Shown here: in pieces, positions 16,924 through 24,896 of the stretch | Layout: each line of letters starts with the position of its first letter | How positions within the stretch are numbered: position 1 is the stretch's first letter | DNA from: Flaviflagellibacter sp963786225 | Lineage (GTDB): Bacteria > Pseudomonadota > Alphaproteobacteria > Rhizobiales > Methylopilaceae | Reading direction: 5' to 3' | DNA length: 64,000 bases | Assembly: GCA_963786225.1 (NCBI GenBank) | Contig: CAWAYQ010000017.1 | Location: forward strand, 1-64,000 | Position numbers and translations under genes: made by a program | Notes under the pieces: model-generated | Told to the model about the DNA's origin: nothing | The model's input: the letters and a program-made list of their open reading frames with translations, nothing else | The model's database searches: none

Positions 16924-17720
16924 TACGCGGCCTCGACGAAGCGATGGCGCTCATAGAGGAATTTCAGCACGGCAGCGCGGCAGCGCAGATAGACCGGATC
17001 GGCGACGAGTTCGAGCCGTTTGCGTGGGCGCGCCAGAGGCACGTCGAGGATCTCGCCGATCCTGGCCGAGGGTCCGTTCGTCATCATCACGATGCGGTCC
17101 GACAGCAGCACCGCCTCATCGACGTCGTGGGTGATCATCATCACCGTATTGCCGAGCGTTGCGTGGATCTGCATCACCGAATCCTGCAGATGCGCGCGGG
17201 TCAGGGCGTCGAGCGCGCCGAACGGCTCGTCGAGCAGAAGAACCTTCGGCTCCATGGCGAGCGCCCGGGCGATGCCGACGCGCTGCTTCATGCCGCCCGA
17301 AATTTCGGACGGCCTTTTGTCCTTCGCGTGGCCCATCTGCACGAGATCGAGATTGTGCATGGTCCATTCGTGCCGCTCGGCGGAGGACCGTGTCCTGCGC
17401 GACACCTTGTTCACCGCAAGCTGCACGTTTTCGTAAACGGTCAGCCATGGCAGCAGCGAATGGTTCTGGAAGACGACCGCGCGGTCGGGACCGGGATCGT
17501 TGACCTCTTTCTGATCGAGCAGGACGACGCCGGTCGTGGCATCCGTCAGCCCGGCCACAATGTTGAGCAGCGTCGACTTCCCGCAGCCGGAATGGCCGAT
17601 GATCGAGATGTACTCACCGCGTTCGATCTTGAGATCGATGTCCTTCAAAACCTCGGTCGCGGCGGACCCGCGCGTGAAGGTCTTTCCGACCTGTTCTATG
17701 GAGAGATAGGAATTGCCCAT
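16923..17720 (-). CDS. nrtC: Nitrate ABC transporter ATP-binding protein
   Basis: 265 residues from ATG 17720, which has GAGGAG 7 nt upstream; longer open frames in this phase run through nrtB and are not real. Walker A is GHSGCGKST near residue 45, the signature is ISGGMKQRVGIARALA near 140, and Walker B is VLLLDEPFGALD. It powers cytoplasmic-membrane uptake of nitrate (and possibly nitrite or cyanate) with NrtA and NrtB. It belongs to the NrtD-like short type without the regulatory solute-binding extension seen in cyanobacterial NrtC. It is 12 bp after nrtB. Confidence 0.93.
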   Translation of the reverse strand: MGNSYLSIEQVGKTFTRGSAATEVLKDIDLKIERGEYISIIGHSGCGKSTLLNIVAGLTDATTGVVLLDQKEVNDPGPDRAVVFQNHSLLPWLTVYENVQLAVNKVSRRTRSSAERHEWTMHNLDLVQMGHAKDKRPSEISGGMKQRVGIARALAMEPKVLLLDEPFGALDALTRAHLQDSVMQIHATLGNTVMMITHDVDEAVLLSDRIVMMTNGPSARIGEILDVPLARPRKRLELVADPVYLRCRAAVLKFLYERHRFVEAA

Positions 17721-17731
17721 GCCGGTGCTCC

Positions 17732-18625
17732 TCAGGAAGCCGATGTGCCGCGGGTGACGATGGAGCCGATCAGCGCAACGAAGCGGTCGAGGATGAAGCC
17801 GACGATCCCGACATAGATGAGCGCCACGATGATGTCGCTGATCAGCGACGAATTCCACGCATCCCAGATGAAGAAGCCGATGCCGACGCCGCCGATCAGC
17901 ATTTCCGCGGCGACGATGGCGAGCCAGGACAGGCCGATGCCGATCTTGAGACCTGTGAATATGTACGGCGCGGCCGCCGGGATCATGATCTTGACGGCAT
18001 ATTCGAACGGATTGAGACGCAGCACACGCGCGACGTTGATGTAGTCGTTCGGAATGTTGCGGATGCCGACGGCGGTGTTGATGACGATCGGCCAGACCGC
18101 GGTGACGAAGATAACGAAGATCGCCGAAGGTTCGCCGTCGCGGAACGCGGCGAGCGCGAGCGGCAGCCACGCCAGAGGCGGCACGGTGCGCAAAACCTGG
18201 AACAGAGGATCGAGACCGCGCATCGCCCAGGTCGACTGACCGACCAGAGTGCCGAGCGCAACGCCGATCACGGCCGCCAGCGCATAGCCGACCATGACGC
18301 GCTGCAGGCTGGCCAGAAGATGCCAGAACAGGCCCTTGTCGAGACCGCCGCGGTCGTAGAACGGATCGGTGATCAGCTCCCAGGTGTCGGCGATGACCCG
18401 CGACGGCGGCGGCAGGCTGGCAGTGTCTCCGCTGCACAGCACTTCCCACACCACAAGCAGGATCATCAGCGTGATGAACGGCGGCAGGAAACGCTCCGCC
18501 ATATACCGCAGGGCCGGCGCGATGCGCTGAAATGCCGGGGCGGCGGACGGCGGCGCCGGCAGTGCGACGATCTTCGCCCGCGGGAGTTCGCGGATCTTGC
18601 CGGTGTCGAGTGCGGGAAGGCTCAT
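17732..18625 (-). CDS. nrtB: Nitrate ABC transporter permease
   Basis: 297 residues from ATG 18625, which has GAAGGAG 8 nt upstream; an in-frame GTG at 18652 lies inside the end of nrtA. Six membrane spans follow a cytoplasmic N-terminus of about 40 residues. The permease EAA-type loop (MRGLDPLFQVLRTVPPLAWL near 165-185) is the expected NrtB/SsuC-family interaction site with the ATPase. It lies between nrtA and nrtC. Confidence 0.93.
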   Translation of the reverse strand: MSLPALDTGKIRELPRAKIVALPAPPSAAPAFQRIAPALRYMAERFLPPFITLMILLVVWEVLCSGDTASLPPPSRVIADTWELITDPFYDRGGLDKGLFWHLLASLQRVMVGYALAAVIGVALGTLVGQSTWAMRGLDPLFQVLRTVPPLAWLPLALAAFRDGEPSAIFVIFVTAVWPIVINTAVGIRNIPNDYINVARVLRLNPFEYAVKIMIPAAAPYIFTGLKIGIGLSWLAIVAAEMLIGGVGIGFFIWDAWNSSLISDIIVALIYVGIVGFILDRFVALIGSIVTRGTSAS

Positions 18626-18648
18626 CGCGCCTCTCTCCTTCTGTAAGG

Positions 18649-19956
18649 TCACGCCGCAGCGCGCTTGATGGTGAGGCTTGCGAGGTAGTCGCCCGGCTTG
18701 TCGGGATCGAACACCTTGCCGTCGAAGAAGGTCTCGGGGCCGCGCGACGTCGTGGCGGGAACATCGGTGACGCCGAGATCCTTCGCCGCGGCGCGCCAGA
18801 TGTCTTCGCGGTTCACCTTGGAGACCAGCGACTTGATATCGGTTTCCGGTGCGATTTTGCCCCAGCGAATGTCTTCGGTGAGGAACCAGAGATCGTGGCT
18901 CTGGAACGGATAGGAGGCGTGATCGCGCCAGAACTTCATGAAGTGCGGCGAGTTGAGCTCGATCCGGCCGGTGCCGTAATCGTAATTACCCTTGATGCGC
19001 TCAATGATGTCCTTCTTCGGCACGTTGAACCAGGCGCGCTTGCCGACCATGTCGGCGAGTTCTTCCTTGTTGGCCATGTCGTCGGCCCACATCTGCGCTT
19101 CCTGAATGGCCATCATCAGCGCTTTGGCCGAGTTCGGATTGGCGTCGACCCAGTCGGCGCGCATGGCGAAGCTTTTTTCCGGATGCTTCGACCAGATCTC
19201 CGCCGTGTTGACGGCGGTGTAGCCGATACCCTGGTGGATGAGCTGCTCGTTCCACGGCTCGCCGACGCAGAAGGCATCCATCGTGCCGACCTTCATGTTC
19301 GCCACCATCTGCGGCGGCGGCACGACGATGGTTTCGACGTCTTGATCGGGATCCACGCCGCCGGCCGCCAGCCAGTAGCGGATCCAGAGATCGTGCGTGC
19401 CGCCGGGGAAGGTCATGGCCACCTTGGCGGGCTGGCCGGCGGCCTTCTTTTTGGCGAACGCTTCTTTCAGCACGCCTGAATCCACGCCGACCTTGAGATC
19501 GGCATATTCCTTGGAAATCGAGATCGCCTGGGCGTCGAGGTTCAATCTCGCGAGTATGTACATCGGAAGCGGGACGTTGTTCTGCGTCACTTTTCCGGAC
19601 GAGATCAAATACGGCATCGGCGTCAGGATGTGAGCGCCGTCAATGCCGGAGCCCGCCGAGCCGAGCACGAGATTGTCGCGCGTCGTGCCCCAGCTTGCCT
19701 GCTTCACCACCTCGACATCGGGCATCCCGAACTTGGCGAACAGGCCCCTCTCCTTTGCCACGATCAATGCGGAAGCGTCGGTCAGCGCGATGAATCCCAG
19801 AACGGCCTTCGTGGTTTCCGGCCCTGCCGCCTGGGCGATATGGGCGCCGAACGGAAGCGAGGTCTTGGCCGCCGCGAGAAGTGCCGTGGTCGAGGCCGCG
19901 CCGATAAAGCCGCGCCGCGAGACACCGTTCCGTCCGCTCTTGATCCTGTCGCTCAT
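18649..19956 (-). CDS. nrtA: Nitrate-binding periplasmic protein with Tat signal
   Basis: 435 residues from ATG 19956 with AAAGGACGG upstream. A twin-arginine signal (SRRGFIGAASTTALLAAAKT at residues 13-32) precedes the CmpA/NrtA-type binding fold. Paralogy with NasS is evident: both have the GF(I/A)-type first strand, FP(G/F)xxHxxxLRYW-like segments and the VVPPPxMV loop. It should capture nitrate in the periplasm for NrtBC. It is the first gene after the NasT-controlled leader, 30 nt downstream of the leader terminator. Confidence 0.94.
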   Translation of the reverse strand: MSDRIKSGRNGVSRRGFIGAASTTALLAAAKTSLPFGAHIAQAAGPETTKAVLGFIALTDASALIVAKERGLFAKFGMPDVEVVKQASWGTTRDNLVLGSAGSGIDGAHILTPMPYLISSGKVTQNNVPLPMYILARLNLDAQAISISKEYADLKVGVDSGVLKEAFAKKKAAGQPAKVAMTFPGGTHDLWIRYWLAAGGVDPDQDVETIVVPPPQMVANMKVGTMDAFCVGEPWNEQLIHQGIGYTAVNTAEIWSKHPEKSFAMRADWVDANPNSAKALMMAIQEAQMWADDMANKEELADMVGKRAWFNVPKKDIIERIKGNYDYGTGRIELNSPHFMKFWRDHASYPFQSHDLWFLTEDIRWGKIAPETDIKSLVSKVNREDIWRAAAKDLGVTDVPATTSRGPETFFDGKVFDPDKPGDYLASLTIKRAAA

Positions 19957-19986
19957 CCGTTCCGTCCTTTCGACCGTGCCGAAAAC

Positions 19987-20033
19987 AAAAAAGCCGCCGT
20001 CCATCCCGGCCTTCGGCCAGGTGAAACAGCGGC
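19987..20033 (-). terminator. Leader terminator (attenuator) ahead of nrtA
   Basis: On the minus strand a long hairpin runs from 20033 to 19993. The outer stem is GCCGC/GCGGC, then about 12 further pairs (some G-U) with a 2x2 internal mismatch, closing with GGCC-GAA-GGCC. Six T residues follow at 19992-19987. It lies 30 nt before the nrtA start and after the leader hairpins, the arrangement used by NasR/NasT-controlled antitermination. Confidence 0.85.
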
Positions 20034-20099
20034 ATCGCTTATTGGGGCACCCGTCGTTGGGCGCGGTGCGCACCTGTCGTTGACCGACACGGCTCGCAT
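20034..20099 (-). ncRNA. ANTAR-type leader RNA of the nitrate operon (candidate NasT target)
   Basis: ANTAR proteins bind tandem stem-loops with hexaloops that carry A at position 1 and G at position 4. Here GCGCCC-AACGAC-GGGTGC (20064-20047) folds into a 6-bp stem with loop AACGAC, meeting that rule. The same loop sequence occurs 23 nt upstream (AACGACAGGTGC against AACGACGGGTGC), next to a TGTCG/CGACA stem at 20089-20075 that would be the first hairpin, although its loop is less regular. The pair sits between a -24/-12 promoter and the nrtA leader terminator. NasT, which has an ANTAR domain, is encoded just upstream. Confidence 0.7.
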
Positions 20100-20108
20100 C
20101 GGAAGTCT

Positions 20109-20124
20109 TTCAAACTTCGTGCCA
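20109..20124 (-). promoter_or_regulatory. Sigma-54-like promoter for nrtABC and downstream genes
   Basis: Minus-strand TGGCACGAAGTTTGAA matches the RpoN consensus TGGCACGnnnnTTGCA at all conserved positions except A for C in the -12 dinucleotide, and the GG-to-G spacing is correct. Transcription would start near 20098, giving a leader of about 140 nt that contains the ANTAR hairpins and terminator. Confidence 0.65.
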
Positions 20125-20160
20125 GACGGGTTTTCGTGAGTGGAAACCCTTATTTCCCAA

Positions 20161-20257
20161 CAGATTGGACAATCTGAAATCCGGCGGGGCTTTCCTAATC
20201 AGTGACTTATTGAAGACAAAGCCCAAGTTTTGGGCATGACTGCAAAATGAGCAGTCA
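20161..20257. repeat. Three palindromes between nasS and the nrtA promoter
   Basis: Perfect inverted repeats: CAGATTG/CAATCTG with a 2-bp centre (20161-20176), GCCCAA/TTGGGC with a 3-bp centre (20221-20235), and TGACTGC/GCAGTCA with a 7-bp centre (20237-20257) covering the nasS stop. The third is spaced like an NtrC site and would lie about 150 bp upstream of the sigma-54-type start, a normal enhancer distance. The second could act as a weak nasS terminator. Confidence 0.5.
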
Positions 20258-21397
20258 CTTCGTCGAAAGCTTCAGGAAAGAGGAAATGTCGGCGGGATCG
20301 AAAGGCGGGCCGGCAAACGCGCCGATCCCGTCATCTCGCGCGGGACGCTGGGTCATGCTGGCGAGGGCGGCGTCGTAAATGTCCGGCGAAAAGCAGGTCT
20401 TCACGGTCTGGATATGATCGTCCGCCAGACCGGCCTGCCCCCAGCGCACCATTTGTGCATAGAGCCAAAGTGCCTGCCGGGCTTCCGGCCGCGCCATAGC
20501 TGAATCGATGACGAGATAGCGCGCATTTTCCCGAACGCGCCCCTGCGGATCGACCTTGAGGCGTCCCTGCAGAGCGCGCGCGACAAGATCGGGCGCGACG
20601 TTCAGACGGTTCGGTGCCGCCAGCATATGGGCGAGTTCACCCCGGTTCTCCGGCGTCGCGCACCAGGCCGTCGCGCGGATCAGCGCGCGCGTCAGGGCAT
20701 TGACGGCGCGGCCATTGTCGTCGGCCCAGGCCGAGCGCACGGCCAGGACCTTTTCGGGACAGGTCGCGAGGATATCGGTGCCGAAATGAATGATGCGGCC
20801 AATGCCGGCCTCGACGCCGACACTCGGCCAGGGCGCTCCCACGCAGAAGCCGTGGACATGCCCGCTCGACAGGCCGTCGACCATATAGGGCGGGGGCAGC
20901 ACGACGAGACGCACATCCTCATCGGGATCGACACCCGCCGCGGCCATCCAGAAGCGCAGCAGGTAATTGTGCGCCGAGAACGGAAACGTCATGCCGAAGG
21001 TAAGCTTTTCCTCGTCCTTCGCCGCGCGAGCCGCGACAAGCCGCTTCAGCGCCGCACCGGACACCGCTGGATCGTCGAGATCGCCATCCGTCAGATCGCT
21101 CAGGGCCGCGAATGTCTCATTGCCGAGAAGGATCGAATTGCCGTTCTGACTCAGCACGACCGGGGCACTGAGCGGCACTTTGGCGTAATCGAGACCGAGG
21201 CTTTCGGCGATCGCCATCGGAGCGAGAAGATGCGCGGCCTCGAAATGACCGAGTTTGAGCTTGTCGCGAATGTTCGACCAGGACACTTCGCGAACGAGTT
21301 CGAGGTCGACGTCCTCGGCGGCCGCGAAACCGCGATCGGCGGCAGCGACCAGGACCGCTGCATCGACAAGCGGAATAAAACCGGCGCGGATTCTCAT
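20255..21397 (-). CDS. nasS: NasS nitrate/nitrite sensor protein
   Basis: 380-residue member of the NrtA/CmpA solute-binding fold without a signal peptide, so cytoplasmic. Residues near the start (GFIPLVDAAVLVAA) and the VLPPPYMV loop match the nitrate-binding paralogue NrtA. In characterised alphaproteobacterial systems NasS binds NasT and releases it when nitrate or nitrite binds. It overlaps nasT by 4 bp, so the two are made together. This supports an intact NasS-NasT switch over the downstream operon. Confidence 0.92.
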   Translation of the reverse strand: MRIRAGFIPLVDAAVLVAAADRGFAAAEDVDLELVREVSWSNIRDKLKLGHFEAAHLLAPMAIAESLGLDYAKVPLSAPVVLSQNGNSILLGNETFAALSDLTDGDLDDPAVSGAALKRLVAARAAKDEEKLTFGMTFPFSAHNYLLRFWMAAAGVDPDEDVRLVVLPPPYMVDGLSSGHVHGFCVGAPWPSVGVEAGIGRIIHFGTDILATCPEKVLAVRSAWADDNGRAVNALTRALIRATAWCATPENRGELAHMLAAPNRLNVAPDLVARALQGRLKVDPQGRVRENARYLVIDSAMARPEARQALWLYAQMVRWGQAGLADDHIQTVKTCFSPDIYDAALASMTQRPARDDGIGAFAGPPFDPADISSFLKLSTK

Positions 21398-21969
21398 TTG
21401 AGCAGCTCGGACGCCGTAATGACCGACTGCGCGATCTCGGCGATTTTCCGCTGCTCGTTCATCGCCTTGGAGCGAAGCAGATTATAGGCATCCTCCTCCG
21501 ACAGGCCGCGCACGCGCATCAGAATGCCCTTGGCGCGGTCGATGAGTTTCCGTTCGGCAAGGGACGCCTTGGCGATGTCGAGTTCGCGCCTGAGATTTTC
21601 GAACTCCTGAAATCGCGCGACCGCGACATCGAGGATCGGCTTCACCCGGCTCGCCTTGAGGCCGTCCACGACATAGGCGCTGACCCCGGCGCTGACCGCC
21701 GCTTTCATGGCCTCGTCGTTACTCTGGTCGACGAACATCACAATGGGGCGCGGCCGCTCGCGGGTGGCGACGCGCAATTGCTCGATCATGTCCCGGTCGG
21801 GCAGATCCAGATCGACGATGAGAACGTCGGGCTCGGCCTGACGCAGGAGATCGAGCAGATAGCCCGGCCCGCTCGCGACCTGCACATCCAGATTCGGATC
21901 CTGCCGCAGCGCTTTCTCGACGATTTCGGCCCGTTTCGGATCTTGATCGACTACCAGCACACGCAGCAC
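21394..21969 (-). CDS. nasT: NasT ANTAR-domain antiterminator
   Basis: 191 residues starting at GTG 21969, with GGAG 8 nt upstream. The N-terminal receiver-like domain (LRVLVVDQDPKRAEIV, then VDLDLPDRD near 55) is followed by a helical linker. The ANTAR RNA-binding domain at about 130-185 includes RKLIDRAKGILMRVRGLS and AYNLLRSKAM. It should bind the hexaloop hairpins in the nrtA leader and prevent termination when NasS is ligand-bound. An RpoN-type promoter lies directly upstream. Confidence 0.94.
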   Translation of the reverse strand: MLRVLVVDQDPKRAEIVEKALRQDPNLDVQVASGPGYLLDLLRQAEPDVLIVDLDLPDRDMIEQLRVATRERPRPIVMFVDQSNDEAMKAAVSAGVSAYVVDGLKASRVKPILDVAVARFQEFENLRRELDIAKASLAERKLIDRAKGILMRVRGLSEEDAYNLLRSKAMNEQRKIAEIAQSVITASELLK

Positions 21970-21995
21970 GAGAAGCTCCCCATTTCAGGGCACCA

Positions 21996-22011
21996 AGCAA
22001 TTTGAAGGCCA
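21996..22011 (-). promoter_or_regulatory. Sigma-54-like promoter for nasTS
   Basis: Minus-strand TGGCCTTCAAATTGCT fits the -24/-12 pattern with GG and GC dinucleotides 10 bp apart and an exact TTGCT -12 element. A start near 21985 would leave a short leader with the GGGAG ribosome site before the nasT GTG. Together with the site at 20109-20124 it points to nitrogen-status control through NtrC and RpoN. Confidence 0.65.
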
Positions 22012-22027
22012 AGACTGGATGGTTCGT

Positions 22028-22742
22028 TCAGGCCAGCTCTGCTCCCGTCTCGCCTGCGGCAATCCGCGCGATGACCGTCATCCGAATCCGTTCGCACCGC
22101 GAACCGCCGAACGGAAACGTATCCTGCAAGGCAAGCGACAAGGTTCCGTCGAGCTCTTCGCGCAGAATTGCGCGCGCCCGGTGAAGCCGCGTCTTTACGG
22201 TGGCAGGCTGCAGCCCCGTGAATTCGGCGGTTTCCTCGACGCTCATCCCTTCAATATCGCGCAGCACGAACACCAGCCGGAACGATTCCGGCAATGAGTT
22301 CGATCGCGCCTTCGAGAAGGCGGCGTATTTCGCCGAGGGCGGCTGTCTGTTCTGGATTCATCGGTGTGGCGGCTCCCGGAAAAATGATGACGCCCGCCCC
22401 CAGCTTTCCGGCGTGGTCCAGTGCGTCCAGATCTTCGGTCTTCCTGCGCCGCTTCAGGCGTCCGAGTGCTTCATTGACGACGATGCGCGTCAACCATGTG
22501 CCGAGAGCTGCTTCATTGCGGAAGGTCTTGAGCGCGGCGAAGGCCCGGAGATAGGCCTCCTGCAGCGCATCTTCCGCTTCCGAACCATCGCGCAGAACGG
22601 CACGGGCAACCCGGTAGAGCCGCTGATTGTAGCGGGTGATGATCGCGCCGAAGGCGTCCGGCACGCCCGAGCAGGCCAGGCGCACCAGATCGGCATCTTC
22701 GCAACTGGCGAGGTCAGGTACGGTGTTTGACGCGTTAGCCAT
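22028..22742 (-). pseudogene. ECF-type RNA polymerase sigma factor, frameshifted
   Basis: The first 150 residues (from ATG 22742) hold a sigma region 2 (ITRYNQRLYRVARAVLRDGS, then AEDALQEAYLRAFAAL) and stop uselessly after ELIAGIVPAGVRAARY. The next phase, from about 22294, continues with PESFRLVFVLRDIEGMSVEE and a sigma region 4 helix-turn-helix (TGLQPATVKTRLHRARAIL). Removing one T from the ATTG near 22292-22294 would restore a single protein of about 237 residues. So this is either a recent one-base insertion or a sequence error. No anti-sigma gene is adjacent. Confidence 0.8.
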
Positions 22743-22743
22743 G

Positions 22744-22938
22744 TCAGGCCTCCGGCAGCGCGATCGCGCTCAGGAATTCCTGTCGCGCACGCGCCGGTGT
22801 TTCGACGAGGCCTTCCCGCATCGATGAATCACCGGCCCAGCGAACAAGCCTACGGACCGCGGCTTCGGCCTCTTCGCGGCTCGACCGCTCGTCGAGGTGG
22901 GCCACGTCGCTAGGCATATGCTGGATGGTGCCGTGCAT
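22744..22938 (-). pseudogene. GTP cyclohydrolase I (FolE) N-terminal fragment
   Basis: A 64-residue open frame whose central stretch (SREEAEAAVRRLVRWAGDSS, then MREGLVETPARA) matches the start of FolE, the roughly 200-residue enzyme of folate and queuosine precursor synthesis. The catalytic and zinc-binding part (the later HHxxPF and CEHH regions) is missing. The frame ends one base before the sigma-factor ATG, and CAGGAG lies about 10 nt before its own start. It is probably a truncated remnant, although a retained small protein cannot be excluded. Confidence 0.55.
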
Positions 22939-23024
22939 GGGTCGGAGTCTCCTGATCAACTGTCCAGCGCATTGGATGGAGGTCGCGGAAAAAGGTTCCC
23001 GATCAGCAGAGCGCGGTTTTCCGG

Positions 23025-23498
23025 TCAGAGCCCAAGGTCGGACAGACCGGGATGGCCGGCAGGGCGAGGACCGCTCCGGTCCCAATGAAACTTCCGGTCG
23101 GCGGCCTTGATCGGCAGATCGTTGATGCTGGCATGACGCGTGTGCATCAGGCCATGCTCGTCGAATTCCCAGTTTTCGTTGCCGTAGGCACGGAACCAGT
23201 TGCCGGAATTGTCGTGGAACTCATAGGCGAAACGCACGGCGATCCGGGGGCCACCAAACGCCCAGAGTTCCTTGATCAACCGGTAGTCCAGTTCGCGTCC
23301 CCATTTGCGCGTCAGGAATTCAACGATCTTCGGCCGCCCCTCGAAGATCTCGCTTCGATTGCGCCATTTGCTGTCGACCGTGTAGGCGAGTGAGACGCGC
23401 TCGGGGTCGCAGCTGTTCCAGCCGTCCTCCGCTCCCCGCACTTTCTGAATGGCGGTTTCCGGGGTGAAGGGAGGAAGCGGAGGGCGATCTGTCGACAT
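23025..23498 (-). CDS. DUF1348 / NTF2-like protein
   Basis: 157 residues with the cone-shaped NTF2-like fold signature of DUF1348 proteins: AEDGWNSCDPERVSLAYT near residue 25, then SKWRNRSEIFEGRPKIVEFL and YEFHDNSGNWFRAYGNENWE. The function of the family is not established; small-ligand binding or an enzyme role is assumed for the fold. The gene starts 15-20 bp after the sucD homology ends, so it seems to have been brought under the sucC promoter by a deletion or rearrangement. Confidence 0.85.
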   Translation of the reverse strand: MSTDRPPLPPFTPETAIQKVRGAEDGWNSCDPERVSLAYTVDSKWRNRSEIFEGRPKIVEFLTRKWGRELDYRLIKELWAFGGPRIAVRFAYEFHDNSGNWFRAYGNENWEFDEHGLMHTRHASINDLPIKAADRKFHWDRSGPRPAGHPGLSDLGL

Positions 23499-23515
23499 GA
23501 CGAACTCCGGAACGA

Positions 23516-23613
23516 GATGCCGTAGGCGAGCGCCTGCTCGGAATGGAAGGTGCCGTTCTTGCCGGTGAAGCCCTGAACGATGACTTTGGTGTCTTTGGTG
23601 AGCAGTACCGACA

Positions 23614-23614
<1 letters not shown>
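23516..23614 (-). pseudogene. sucD: sucD 5' stump (succinyl-CoA synthetase alpha subunit)
   Basis: The ATG at 23614 overlaps the sucC stop (TAATG), as in normal sucCD operons. The first about 31 codons read as SucD: SVLLTKDTKVIVQGFTGKNG, then TFHSEQALAYG. After Tyr-Gly the similarity ends abruptly and the frame runs into the DUF1348 gene, stopping at 23312. The nucleotide-binding domain, the phospho-histidine and about 260 further residues are missing. The alpha subunit must come from another locus if this synthetase is active. Confidence 0.85.
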
Positions 23615-24813
<1,199 letters not shown>

Positions 24814-24841
24814 ATGCCAGCCCTCTCGAATATGTGCCGGT

Positions 24842-24879
24842 CAAAAGAAGGGCCGCTTTCCGATCCAAGGAAGCGGCCC
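24842..24879 (-). terminator. Terminator between acyl-CoA ligase and sucC
   Basis: On the minus strand GGGCCGCTTCC and GGAAAGCGGCCC pair with one bulged A around a 7-nt loop, followed by TTCTTTT. It lies in the 83-bp gap before sucC and would separate the acyl-CoA ligase transcript from sucC, implying a separate sucC promoter. Confidence 0.75.
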
Positions 24880-24896
24880 CTACATCAAGTGGAACC

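Noticed and set aside
16923..18764. 613-residue version of the nitrate ATPase
   Set aside because: The extra 5' part is nrtB read in another phase; homology and a GAGGAG site begin at 17720.
23312..23515. Fusion protein continuing the sucD stump
   Set aside because: After codon 31 the frame is only the DUF1348 gene in the wrong phase and has no domain features.
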